From: JAJZNI01 sp035624785
GTDB taxonomy: Bacteria; Chloroflexota; Dormibacteria; Aeolococcales; Aeolococcaceae
Reading direction: 5' to 3'
NCBI GenBank assembly: GCA_035624785.1
Contig: DASPQV010000011.1
Coordinates: forward strand, 1 to 64,000
Length of the DNA stretch: 64,000 bases
The translations under genes and the position numbers were made by a program. Of this stretch, positions 16,496 to 25,128 are shown in pieces. Each line of letters starts with the position of its first letter. Within the stretch, counting starts at the first letter, position 1. The notes beneath the pieces are model-generated. The model worked only from the letters and a program-made list of their open reading frames with translations, did not search any database and had not been told where the DNA came from.

Positions 16496-17632
16496 ACGCG
16501 GCACGCGACCGGAGACCGAGCAGAGGACCTCGTAGCTGATGGTCCCCACCGCGGCGCCGACCTCGTCCGCGCCCAGCCACTGATCGCCCTGGCGGCCGAA
16601 GAGGACCGCCTCGTCGCCGGCCCGGACCCCGCTGGTCGCGGAGATGTCGGCGGTGATCTGGTCCATGCTGACCCGCCCGATGATGGGGCAGCGACAGCCT
16701 CCGACGAGCACGCAGCCTTGGCTGGACTGCGCCCGGTGGACGCCATCGGCGTAGCCGGCGGCGATGGTGGCGACCCGGGTCCCTCGCTCCGCGATCCAGG
16801 TCCGTCCGTAGCCGACGCTCTGACCCGGTGGCACCGTCTTCACCTCGGTGATACGGGCGTGGAAGCTCATCGCTGGCCGCAGCGACACCGTCGGCGCCGC
16901 CCCGGCCGGCGGGTACCCGTAGAGGGCGATGCCGATGCGGACCAGGGAATGGCGCGTCTCCGGCAGGCCCAGGGCGGCGGCGCTATTGGCCGCGTGGACG
17001 ATCAGATCCGGCCAGCGCCGCCTCAGGTCCAGGACCGCGTCCATGAATGTCCGGTCCTGGAGGCGGGTGAAGCTCGCGTCAGAGTCGGCGGCCGCGAAGT
17101 GGGTCAGGGCGCCCACCGGCCGCAGCCTGGTCCGGGCCCGGTCGATGGCGTCGGCCAGGCCGGGAACTGCCTCGGGGGCGCAGCCGAGCCGGCCCATGCC
17201 GGTGTCGATCTTGAGGTGAATCTGGGCGGGCACCCGGCCGCCCGCCCGTGTCGCGGCGGCGATCTGCTCGGCGCTCCACACGGTCATCTGGACCTGGGCC
17301 TCGACGAGCTCGGGCACCCGCGCCGGGGGAACCCAGCCGGTGATCAGCAGAGGCGCCCTGAAGCCCTCGCGGCGTAGGTGCAACGCCTCCTCCGCCGAGG
17401 AGACGCCCAGCCAGCTGGCGCCCCCCTCCAGGGCGGCGGTCGCGGCCAGGGCGGCGCCGTGGCCGTAACCGTCCGCCTTGACCATGGCCATCACCCGCAC
17501 GTCCGGCCCCACCGCCCGGGCCACCTCGGCGGCGTTGTCACGGATCGCCGCCGGGTCGACCTCCGCCCACTTGGAGCATTCGACGGCAGCCACCGGTCGA
17601 GAGGCCGCCGACCCGGTCGTGGAATCCTTCAT
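16481..17632 (-). CDS. alr: Alanine racemase
   Basis: 383 residues, PLP-dependent fold type III enzyme supplying D-alanine for peptidoglycan. The PLP lysine is K52 in MAMVKADGYGHGA. Other motifs are HLKIDTGMGRLG, LVRIGIALYGYPPA, the catalytic Tyr region IAAGYADGVHR, and GRVSMDQITADI. The start at 17632 overlaps the acpS-nnrD stop as ATGA. Last gene of the cdaA-cdaR-glmS-acpS/nnrD-alr run. Its 3' end is duplicated just downstream. Confidence 0.96.
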   Translation of the reverse strand: MKDSTTGSAASRPVAAVECSKWAEVDPAAIRDNAAEVARAVGPDVRVMAMVKADGYGHGAALAATAALEGGASWLGVSSAEEALHLRREGFRAPLLITGWVPPARVPELVEAQVQMTVWSAEQIAAATRAGGRVPAQIHLKIDTGMGRLGCAPEAVPGLADAIDRARTRLRPVGALTHFAAADSDASFTRLQDRTFMDAVLDLRRRWPDLIVHAANSAAALGLPETRHSLVRIGIALYGYPPAGAAPTVSLRPAMSFHARITEVKTVPPGQSVGYGRTWIAERGTRVATIAAGYADGVHRAQSSQGCVLVGGCRCPIIGRVSMDQITADISATSGVRAGDEAVLFGRQGDQWLGADEVGAAVGTISYEVLCSVSGRVPRLSLA

Positions 17633-18984
17633 CGACCGGCCGGTGACCCGGCGCTGGCGTCAACCCTCAGCTCGAGAGCCCGGCGCAGCCCCTCCTGGGC
17701 CAGCGGCAGCATCTCGGCAACGTCACCGGCGAGGGAGCCCGCCCTGCCCAGCCGGGCCTCGACCAGGCAGCCCGCCTCGGCGTGGATGGTCACCGCCGCC
17801 ACCGCCGCCTCGAAGCCGTCGAGGCCAGCGGCGAGCATCGCCCCGCACACCCCGCTCAACACGTCGCCGGTACCGCCGGTGGCCAGGGCGACGGTGCGGT
17901 GGGCGTCGACGTGGAGCCGGCCGTCGGGGGCGGTGATCACCGTCTCGGCGCCCTTGAGGACCAGGGTCACCCCGCGCTCCGCGGCGAAGTGCGCGGCCAG
18001 CCCGCGGCGATCCGATTGCACCGCCTGGGTGGGCACACCAGCCAGCCGGCCCATCTCGGCCGGGTGCGGGGTGAGCACCAGGGGCGCAGGGCAGAGTCGC
18101 CAGTCGAAGCGGTGGGCCGCCGCGATGTTGAGGGCGTCGGCGTCGACCACGGCGGGCACGCGCAGCCGGGGAAGCAGGTCGAGCAGGGCCGCCTCGGTGG
18201 CCGGGGCGCGCCCCAGGCCTGGCCCCAGCACCAGCGCATCGGCGACCGGGAGGTGCCGCTCGAGGAGGTCGGCCACGCCGGCGGCATCGAGATGGACGGC
18301 ATCCGGCCGGCCCAGCGGGTGGACCATCACCTCCAGGCACTGCGCCGCCACCACCGGGTAGAGGCCGGCGGGCACGCACACCCTGACCAACCCGGCTCCC
18401 GCTCGCCCGGCGCCTCGAGCGGCGAGCACGGCCGCCCCCGCCGTGCCCACCGCGCCGGCGATGACCACCACGGTTCCGAAGCTGCCCTTGTGAGCCTCGG
18501 GCGGCCGGGCCGGCAGGTGGAGCTGGGCAGGCGGAGGAAGGATCGGGGCGGGGGGTCGGAGGATCGCGGTCAACTCGCCGGCCCAACCTGGGGCCGGTGC
18601 CGGCACCGCACCCCCGGCGGCCGGCGGGGTCTCGCCCGGCGCCGGAGACGGCGATACCGCCACCGCGATGGCCACCCCGGCATCGTGGGTCAGGCTGACC
18701 GCGATTCCGGTCTCGCGGCCGTCGACGCGGACCAGCGGGGCGCCCCCGGGGCGGTTGACGACCTCGATGGCCCGGTACCCGGGGATCCGGAGGCCCGCCT
18801 CGCCGTAGAGCTTCTTGACCGCCTCCTTGGCCGCCCAGCGGGTGGCCAGGCGCTCCGCCCGGGCGCCGGAGCGGCGCCGCTCCCGCTCCGTGAAGATGCG
18901 CTCCGCGAACCGAGGATGGCGGGTGAGCACGCCCGCGATCCTCTCGATCGAGGTGACGTCGACGCCCACGTAGAGCCGGGACAC
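17629..18984 (-). CDS. Fusion of holo-ACP synthase (AcpS) and NAD(P)H-hydrate dehydratase (NnrD)
   Basis: 451 residues in one frame. Residues 1-112 are AcpS: VGVDVTSIERI, FTERERRR, RWAAKEAVKKLYGE and VSLTHDAGVAIAVAV, the enzyme that attaches phosphopantetheine to acyl carrier protein. After a Pro/Ala linker, residues 135-445 are the CARKD/NnrD ribokinase-like domain: GSFGTVVVIAGA, VLGPGLGR, VVDADALN, LTPHPAEMGRL and ATGGTGDVLSG, which repairs damaged NAD(P)HX. NnrD is more often fused to the epimerase NnrE; no NnrE domain is present here. The start is a GTG sharing one base with the glmS stop (TAGTG). Confidence 0.93.
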   Translation of the reverse strand: MSRLYVGVDVTSIERIAGVLTRHPRFAERIFTERERRRSGARAERLATRWAAKEAVKKLYGEAGLRIPGYRAIEVVNRPGGAPLVRVDGRETGIAVSLTHDAGVAIAVAVSPSPAPGETPPAAGGAVPAPAPGWAGELTAILRPPAPILPPPAQLHLPARPPEAHKGSFGTVVVIAGAVGTAGAAVLAARGAGRAGAGLVRVCVPAGLYPVVAAQCLEVMVHPLGRPDAVHLDAAGVADLLERHLPVADALVLGPGLGRAPATEAALLDLLPRLRVPAVVDADALNIAAAHRFDWRLCPAPLVLTPHPAEMGRLAGVPTQAVQSDRRGLAAHFAAERGVTLVLKGAETVITAPDGRLHVDAHRTVALATGGTGDVLSGVCGAMLAAGLDGFEAAVAAVTIHAEAGCLVEARLGRAGSLAGDVAEMLPLAQEGLRRALELRVDASAGSPAGR

Positions 18985-20822
18985 TATTCGACGGTCACCG
19001 ACTTGGCGAGGTTGCGCGGCTGGTCCACATCACAGCCGCGCTCCACCGCGACGTGGTAGGCGAAGAGCTGGAGGGGGACGACATTGACCAGCGGCGACAC
19101 CAGCTCGTCGCAGCCGGGGACGGCGATGAGATCCCGAGCCAGCTCCGCACCGAGGTCATCGTCCCCCTCGGTCACGAGGGCGATCACCGGGGCATCCCTC
19201 GACTTGACCTCCTCGATGTTGCCGATGGTCTTGGCCAGCGTACGGCTCCGGGTGGCCACCGCCACGACCGGGACCTCCGGATCGAGGAGGGCGATCGGCC
19301 CGTGCTTCAGCTCGCCGGCGGCGTACCCCTCGGCGTGGATGTACGACACCTCCTTGAGCTTGAGAGCGCCCTCGTAGGCGGTCGCGACATTGATGCCGCG
19401 CGCGATGTACAGGGCATTGCGGGCGTGAGCGTAGCGCTGGGCCATCTCAGCGAGCTGGGTTTCCAGCTCGAGGGTGCGGCGCAGCCTGTCGGGCACGGCG
19501 CGCAGCTCGGCGACCAGCTCCCGGTGGCGCTCCGCCGAGAGGGTCCCCCGGGCGGTGCCCACGGCCAGGGCGAGGAGCAGTCCGCAGACCATCTGGGTCT
19601 CCAGGGTCTTGGTGGCGAGGACGCAGATCTCCGGGCCAGACTGCATGTAGAGGACCGCGTCCGCCTCCAGAGAGAGGGCGCTGCCCACCACGTTGGTGAC
19701 GGCCAGGACGGTGGCGCCACGGCGCTGGGCCTCGCGGACCGCCGCCAGGGTGTCAGCGGTCTCACCCGACTGGGAGAGCGCGATGACCAGGCTGCGCTGG
19801 TCCACCAGGGGTTCCGAGTAGCGGAACTCGCTGGCGTCCTCCACCGCGCAGGGGATCCGCGCCAGCTGGCGGATCGCCGCGGCGGTGTAGAGGCCGGCGA
19901 TGCCCGCCGAGCCCATGCCGAGGACCTGGATGTCGTGCAGCTCGCGGACCTGGGCAGCGTCGAGGACGCCGCCAAGGTCGACCATGCCAGAGCCATCCAG
20001 CCGTCCTCGCAAGGCACTCTCCACCGCCTCGGGCTGCTCGTACATCTCCTTGAGCATGAAGTGCGGGTAGCCGCCCTTCTGAGCCTGCTCTGCGTCCCAG
20101 TCCACGGTGATGCAGCGAGGGGTCACCGGGGCTCCGCTCAGCGAGGTGACCACGACCCGCCCGGGCCTGGCCGCGACCACCTCGTCGTCACCGATGAGGG
20201 TGACCTGCCGCGTGTAGGGGATGAGAGCGGTGATGTCGCTGCTCAGGAACACCTCCCGATCGGCGGTGCCCAGCACCAGCGGTGCGTTGCGCCTCGCCCC
20301 GACGATGGTGTCCGGTTCGTCGGCGGAGACCACCACCAGGGCGTAAGCGCCCTCGACGCGGCGGAGGGCCGCGCGGGTGGCGGCGGCCAGGTCACCGTCG
20401 TAGAGCTCCTCGATGAGATGGACCAGGACCTCGGTGTCGGTGTCGCTGGCAAACTCGTGGCCGCGGGCGAGCAGCTCGGCCCGGAGCTCCCGGAAGTTCT
20501 CGATGATCCCGTTGTGGATCAGCTGGATGCGACCCCGGCAATCCTGATGCGGATGAGCGTTGGTGACGGTGGGCCGGCCATGGGTGGCCCAGCGCGTGTG
20601 GCCGATGCCGACGGTGCCCGCGGGCAACCCGTCCCGATCGAACCGGGCCTGGAGGTCGGCGACCTTGCGATCGCTCTTGACGACGGTGTGGCGACCGCCG
20701 TTGGTGCCGTCGAGCACGGCAACGCCCGCCGAGTCGTAGCCGCGGTACTCGAGGCGCCTCAGGCTGTCCAGGAGCACGTCGGCGGCCGGCCGCGCCCCGG
20801 TGTACCCGATGATCCCGCACAT
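18984..20822 (-). CDS. glmS: Glutamine-fructose-6-phosphate aminotransferase (isomerizing)
   Basis: 612 residues, full length. The N-terminal glutaminase begins MCGIIGYTGARPAADVLLDSL with catalytic Cys2 and IGHTRWATHG. The C-terminal pair of SIS sugar-isomerase domains includes SQSGETADTL, SYIHAEGYAAGELKHGPIAL and the C-terminal NLAKSVTVE. It makes glucosamine-6-P, the entry to UDP-GlcNAc and cell wall. It lies 88 bp after cdaR on the same strand. In Firmicutes glmM usually follows cdaAR, so glmS in this position is a variation on the theme. No glmS ribozyme core was recognised upstream. Confidence 0.97.
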   Translation of the reverse strand: MCGIIGYTGARPAADVLLDSLRRLEYRGYDSAGVAVLDGTNGGRHTVVKSDRKVADLQARFDRDGLPAGTVGIGHTRWATHGRPTVTNAHPHQDCRGRIQLIHNGIIENFRELRAELLARGHEFASDTDTEVLVHLIEELYDGDLAAATRAALRRVEGAYALVVVSADEPDTIVGARRNAPLVLGTADREVFLSSDITALIPYTRQVTLIGDDEVVAARPGRVVVTSLSGAPVTPRCITVDWDAEQAQKGGYPHFMLKEMYEQPEAVESALRGRLDGSGMVDLGGVLDAAQVRELHDIQVLGMGSAGIAGLYTAAAIRQLARIPCAVEDASEFRYSEPLVDQRSLVIALSQSGETADTLAAVREAQRRGATVLAVTNVVGSALSLEADAVLYMQSGPEICVLATKTLETQMVCGLLLALAVGTARGTLSAERHRELVAELRAVPDRLRRTLELETQLAEMAQRYAHARNALYIARGINVATAYEGALKLKEVSYIHAEGYAAGELKHGPIALLDPEVPVVAVATRSRTLAKTIGNIEEVKSRDAPVIALVTEGDDDLGAELARDLIAVPGCDELVSPLVNVVPLQLFAYHVAVERGCDVDQPRNLAKSVTVE

Positions 20823-20910
20823 CAGCGCACCGCCTGCACAGCGCCGGGCCCGGCGCTTCCCGGTTGGTTCATTTCACCGGTCGAACGGCACCGGCACCGG
20901 GCCGGTTACG

Positions 20911-21930
20911 TCAGCCGCCACTGGGAGTTGGGTTCGGCGTCGGCGTGGGTGAGGGCGTCGGCGGCGGGGTGGGAGTGGGGATGACGTCGAGCGTCACCGT
21001 GACCGTGACGCTGCTGGGTGAGACCGTGATCCCCGCAGCCGGCGACGGCACCCCCACGCTGTACGTGCTCGATCCGATGAGGCCGTTCAAGAAGATGGGG
21101 GTGGTGGTAAGCGAGGCGAGCGCGGGATCGTTGATGAGGTCCTGGGAGCCGGTCAGGGTGACCGTCATCGGCGTGTAGGTCACCGAGGTCACCGCGAAGC
21201 CGGAGGGCAGGCCCCGGATCGGGCCCAGGACCACGGCGCTGGTCCGCGAGGTGGTGACCGCGGCGACGGTGATCTGCACGCTCACGCTGGGCGGGCTTAC
21301 GTTGACGTCGGAGAGCCGCTGAGACTGCGCGTCGTAGGCATAGACGTTGAGGGTCTCGTTGAAGTCGCCCCGCTGGTTGCCCAGGTCGATGGGCAGCGTC
21401 TTGACCTGGGCGCCGGCGAGATCGTGCTCGGGACCGGTCAGGGTCACCATGCCCGGGGAGGCCAGCGTCGAGCTGATCTGGTAGCCGGGGGGTGGCGGCG
21501 TTCCCACCAAGACGGTGGCGATCGCGGTCGCGGTTCCGGTCTTGTCCACCACCGCCGGGACCGAGGTGGGCGGGTTGTCCAGCACCACGTTGACGTCGGT
21601 GTTGGTGATCTTGACCGGCAGGTTGACCGTGGCCGGGACGTGCGCGCCGATGGCGGTGATCGACGAGTAGTCGACGCTGACCTGGAGGAAGTTGGGGCTG
21701 AACGCGCTCAGGTGATCCGACGTGCCGGCGACGTTGACGGTCAGGTCGGGGATGGCCTGGAGCAGGGTGTACCCGGCGGGAAGGCTGATCGACGGCGGTT
21801 GCGGGACCTGCTTGAGGACCGTCTTGACCCCCGGAGGGTTGGCGGCGTAGACGACCCCGACCCAGGCGACCATCGCCAGCGCCAGCGCGAGCAGCTTGAG
21901 CCGCCAGTTGCGGGTGACGAAGCCAAGCAT
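20911..21930 (-). CDS. cdaR: YbbR-domain protein, CdaA regulator (CdaR)
   Basis: 339 residues. An N-terminal membrane anchor (about 10-30, LKLLALALAMVAWVGVVYA) is followed by about four YbbR-like beta repeats outside the membrane, with typical LTGP and LTGSQDL turns, and a Pro/Thr tail (PTPTPPPTPSPTPTPNPTP) that may cross the wall. CdaR binds and modulates the cyclase CdaA. Its start shares one base with the cdaA stop (TGATG), so the two are translationally coupled. Confidence 0.9.
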   Translation of the reverse strand: MLGFVTRNWRLKLLALALAMVAWVGVVYAANPPGVKTVLKQVPQPPSISLPAGYTLLQAIPDLTVNVAGTSDHLSAFSPNFLQVSVDYSSITAIGAHVPATVNLPVKITNTDVNVVLDNPPTSVPAVVDKTGTATAIATVLVGTPPPPGYQISSTLASPGMVTLTGPEHDLAGAQVKTLPIDLGNQRGDFNETLNVYAYDAQSQRLSDVNVSPPSVSVQITVAAVTTSRTSAVVLGPIRGLPSGFAVTSVTYTPMTVTLTGSQDLINDPALASLTTTPIFLNGLIGSSTYSVGVPSPAAGITVSPSSVTVTVTLDVIPTPTPPPTPSPTPTPNPTPSGG

Positions 21931-22799
21931 CAGGGCGAGCGCCGGCCCAGGGCTCGGATCGCGGCGCCGCTCCGCACCAGGGGACGGATGGCGGCCCCGG
22001 CGCGCCGGGCGATCGGCCTGAGCATCAGGTTGGTGAGCATCTCCTGGAGCTTGGCATCATCAAGGCCACGGTAGAGCTTGCCGGCGTTGGCCAGGCTGAC
22101 CAGCCCGGTCTCCTCGCTGACGATCAGGATGACCGCGTCGGACTGGAGGGTGAGGCCCAGCGCGGCCCGGTGACGGGTGCCCATCCGTCCCGTCCCCGGC
22201 AGCGCCTCGGCCAGGGGGAGCACGCAGCCGGCGGCGACCAGACGATGGTCGCGGATGATGACCGCACCGTCGTGCAGCGGCGAGCCCTCGAAGAAGACGG
22301 TGGTGAGGATCTCGGCGGTCACCTCCCCATCCACCCTGACCCCGCTGAGGGCAACGTTCTCGAGCCCGGTCTCGCGTTCGAAGACGATCAGCGCGCCGTT
22401 GCGCTGCTCCCGGAGGGTGCCGGCCGCCCTGATCACCTCCTGGACCATGTGGACGGTGGGCTCCGGGGGGTGGCGGCCGAGCACGAACCGCACCGTACCC
22501 AGGCGTCCCACCTGGTCAAGGGCGCGGCGCAGCTCCGGCTGGAAGAGGACGATCACCGCGATCAGGATGGCCTGCCCAGCGTTGACGAAGATGAACTGGA
22601 CGAGGCGGAGCTGGAAGACCTGGGCGAGCAGGCCGATGGTGAGCAGGACCGCCAGGCCCACCAGCAGCTGCACCGCCTGGGTTCCCCGGATCAGCTTGAA
22701 TAGCTGGTAGAGGAGGAAGGCGACGATCAGCACGTCGATGACGTCGCGGATCCCGATGTTGTGCAGGAAGATCCCGGCGGTCCGCAGGAAGTCGCTCAT
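21930..22799 (-). CDS. cdaA: Diadenylate cyclase CdaA (DisA_N/DAC domain)
   Basis: 289 residues. Three N-terminal membrane helices (about 20-95) precede the DAC domain with both catalytic signatures, SPLHDGAVI (DGA) and GTRHRAALG (RHR). It makes c-di-AMP from two ATP, controlling turgor and wall homeostasis. First gene of cdaA-cdaR-glmS-acpS/nnrD-alr. The C-terminus has an extra Arg/Ala-rich amphipathic tail of about 30 residues. The upstream region to the divergent GT9 gene is 225 bp; I could not recognise a c-di-AMP riboswitch there. Confidence 0.96.
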   Translation of the reverse strand: MSDFLRTAGIFLHNIGIRDVIDVLIVAFLLYQLFKLIRGTQAVQLLVGLAVLLTIGLLAQVFQLRLVQFIFVNAGQAILIAVIVLFQPELRRALDQVGRLGTVRFVLGRHPPEPTVHMVQEVIRAAGTLREQRNGALIVFERETGLENVALSGVRVDGEVTAEILTTVFFEGSPLHDGAVIIRDHRLVAAGCVLPLAEALPGTGRMGTRHRAALGLTLQSDAVILIVSEETGLVSLANAGKLYRGLDDAKLQEMLTNLMLRPIARRAGAAIRPLVRSGAAIRALGRRSP

Positions 22800-23024
22800 C
22801 GGAGGAGCCTCGCCGGGCTGGCCGTCGGGGCGGCGGTGGCGCCCAATGCAGCCGCCCGGCGGCCGCTCCTAGCCTGCGGCAGGGCGGCGGCGCCGCTCAA
22901 GTCGGCGCTCGAAAGCAGCTCCCGTCCGGAAGGCGAGCCCATCTGCCGTTTATGTTCGCACCGCCAGGTTCTGGTGGGGCGATCTGGCGTCCTGGACACC
23001 AGGTTCGCGTAATCTCCGCTGGTC

Positions 23025-24059
23025 ATGAGCCAACCGGCGGCCCCCGGCACCAGAGTTGCGCTGCTGGTCGCGGGCGGCCAGGTGGAGACGCTGCAGGCAT
23101 CGCCCCTGATCAGGACGCTTCACGCGGGAATCCCCGGTGCCAGCATCACCGTGGCCTGCTCTCCCGACGCCGAGTCGCTGGCCAGGGCCCTGGAGGGGGC
23201 GGATGCCACCCTCGGCCTGCCGGCCCTGGACGGGGGCCGATCGCCGCTCCGATGGCTGTCAGCCTGGGCCAGCCTGCGCCGCCTGCGCTTCGACATCGCC
23301 GTCATCTGCAGCACCGCACCCTCGGTCCGCCTGCTCACCTACCTGGCCGGGATCCCCCGCCGGCTCGGGCCGGGCGGCGGGGTGACCACCATCCTGCTCA
23401 GTGATCGAGTCGCGGAGCGGCGGCATGACAACCGGGCCGCGAACTGGCTGCGGCTCGCCCATCCCCTCGGGATCGCGTCGGAGCGCCATCACCCCCGGCT
23501 CGAGCCGGGGCCCGAAGCCGACCAGCGGGCCCTGGTCCAGCTGCACAGCTCGGGTATCGCGGACGGCCGCCTGCTGGTTGCCCTGGTCCCCGGCACGGGG
23601 CACTGCGACGTCTCCGGGGTAGCCCCCGAGGAGACCGCCTGGACCCCGGAGCGGTGGGCCCATCTTGCCAACCAGCTGGCGGCGCGGCACGGCGTGGGCA
23701 TCGTCTTCGTCGGCACCGCCGAGGACGAGGCGGCGGTGGCCGCGGCCGCCGTCGATGTCGAGGCCCCCCACGCCGACATCACCGGCCAGCTCGACCTCCT
23801 GGCTCTGGCGGCGCTGCTGCACCACTGCGATCTCCTGGTGAGCGGGGACTCGCCCCTCCTCCACCTGGCCGCCGCGGTGGGGACGCCGACCATCGGCCTG
23901 TTCGGCCCCACCGACGGGAGGCGTCGCGGTCCGTACGGGGAGGAGCACCGCATCGTCCAGGCGCTGCCCGGAGAGCACCGCCGCGGCGACGGCGCGGACG
24001 GGCTGATGGAGCAGATCAGGGTCGAGGACGTCCTGGCCGGGATCGAGGCCTCGCTCTAG
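23025..24059 (+). CDS. Glycosyltransferase family 9 (heptosyltransferase-like)
   Basis: 344 residues, GT-B fold of the ADP-heptose:LPS heptosyltransferase family. The N-terminus GTRVALLVAGGQVETLQASPLIRTLHAGIP resembles the usual GDallatPllraLr. The C-terminal half has LVPGTGH, ITGQLDLLALAALLHHCDLLVSGDSPLLHLAAAVGTPTIGLFGPTD, the sugar-nucleotide site. It would add a sugar to a cell-envelope glycan, but donor and acceptor are unknown, and the family is not restricted to LPS makers. It is divergent from cdaA and convergent with the mreB-like gene. Confidence 0.88.
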   Translation: MSQPAAPGTRVALLVAGGQVETLQASPLIRTLHAGIPGASITVACSPDAESLARALEGADATLGLPALDGGRSPLRWLSAWASLRRLRFDIAVICSTAPSVRLLTYLAGIPRRLGPGGGVTTILLSDRVAERRHDNRAANWLRLAHPLGIASERHHPRLEPGPEADQRALVQLHSSGIADGRLLVALVPGTGHCDVSGVAPEETAWTPERWAHLANQLAARHGVGIVFVGTAEDEAAVAAAAVDVEAPHADITGQLDLLALAALLHHCDLLVSGDSPLLHLAAAVGTPTIGLFGPTDGRRRGPYGEEHRIVQALPGEHRRGDGADGLMEQIRVEDVLAGIEASL

Positions 24060-24132
24060 CCGATCGACCCTGGTGCCGCCGGAGCGGGACTCAATCCAGC
24101 CGCGGTGTGCGGCCAAACCCAAGACAGATCTC

Positions 24133-25122
24133 TTAGCGGATGTAGACGAAGGACCTCTTGAGGACGTCGAGGTTCTCGACCGCGATCTGGGTCCCGCGGA
24201 TGACACAGGTCTGCGGCTCCTGGACTACCCGAGCCGGACAGCCGCAGTGCAGCCCCAGGTAGCGGTCGAGCCCTTCCAGCCGGGCGCCGCCACCGCAGAG
24301 GCTGATGCCATCCTGGAGAACTTCGCGGCGAAGCGTCACCGGGGTCTCGTCGATGACCTCGCGCACCGCCTGGGCGATCCGCTTGGAGTGCTCGTCGACC
24401 AGGTCGGCGATCTCGGTGGAGACGACCTCGACGAACCGCTCCTCTCCGTCGGCGCCCAGCCTCAGGGGCATGCGCCGCTCCTCGTGCTGGCCGACGCAGG
24501 CCAGCGAGGTCACCACCTCCTCGGCCTCGACGTCACCGAGGTCCTCCCCCAGCCGCTCCCTCAGGCGGCGGCGCACCGCCGTGCGGAGGTCGTCCCCGGC
24601 CTGGCTCAGGGTGCGCCCGGCGATGGTTCCCTCGGACGCCAGGCAGGCGACGTCAACAGTGCCCGCGCCGATGTCGGCGATCAGGTGGGCGCGCGGGCCG
24701 CTCAGGACCTGGCCGGCGCCCATCGCCGCCGCCACCGGTGAGTCGATGAGGTAGGCGGTGCGCGTCCCCAGCTGGGCGCAGATGTCGAGGATGGTGAGGC
24801 GGTCGTCGCCGCTCATCGGCGGGGAAACCGCCACCACCACGTCGGGTCTGAAGATGCGCTGGCGGCCGGCGCCGCGGTTGATCGCGCGCTGGAGCAGGGC
24901 GGCCACCCCGCTGCGGTCGATGATGAGCCCTCCCCGGAGCGGCCGGACCAGCTCCATCTCAGGGTCGGCGGCCAGCTCCAGGGCAGGAAGGCCAGCGGCC
25001 GCATACCCGCGCCGGCGGTGGCGCGCGACCACGGCAGGCTCGGCGAACACCTGCCCCTCGCCACGGACCACGATCCGCAGGCTCTCAGCGCCCAGATCCA
25101 CCCCGAGCCGCTTGCCGAGCAC
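24133..25122 (-). CDS. MreB-like actin-family protein
   Basis: 329 residues, close to MreB length (about 340). ATPase-fold motifs: phosphate-1 GVDLGAESLRI (MreB usually DLGTANT), PVAAAMGAGQ, phosphate-2 DIGAGTVDVACL and adenosine motif SLCGGGARLEGLDRYL. MreB guides cylindrical wall synthesis. Here it follows murA after 6 bp rather than sitting with mreC/mreD, and the altered phosphate-1 loop separates it from standard MreB, so a specialised paralogue is possible. Start codon GTG at 25122. Without homologue searches it could also be an Mbl-type protein. Confidence 0.85.
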   Translation of the reverse strand: MLGKRLGVDLGAESLRIVVRGEGQVFAEPAVVARHRRRGYAAAGLPALELAADPEMELVRPLRGGLIIDRSGVAALLQRAINRGAGRQRIFRPDVVVAVSPPMSGDDRLTILDICAQLGTRTAYLIDSPVAAAMGAGQVLSGPRAHLIADIGAGTVDVACLASEGTIAGRTLSQAGDDLRTAVRRRLRERLGEDLGDVEAEEVVTSLACVGQHEERRMPLRLGADGEERFVEVVSTEIADLVDEHSKRIAQAVREVIDETPVTLRREVLQDGISLCGGGARLEGLDRYLGLHCGCPARVVQEPQTCVIRGTQIAVENLDVLKRSFVYIR

Positions 25123-25128
25123 CGTTGG

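Noticed and set aside
20823..20910. glmS ribozyme upstream of glmS
   Set aside because: The gap is only 88 bp and shows no recognisable ribozyme core.
22800..23024. c-di-AMP (ydaO-type) riboswitch between cdaA and the GT9 gene
   Set aside because: No recognisable conserved core in either orientation; only short inverted repeats such as CCTGG-ACA-CCAGG.
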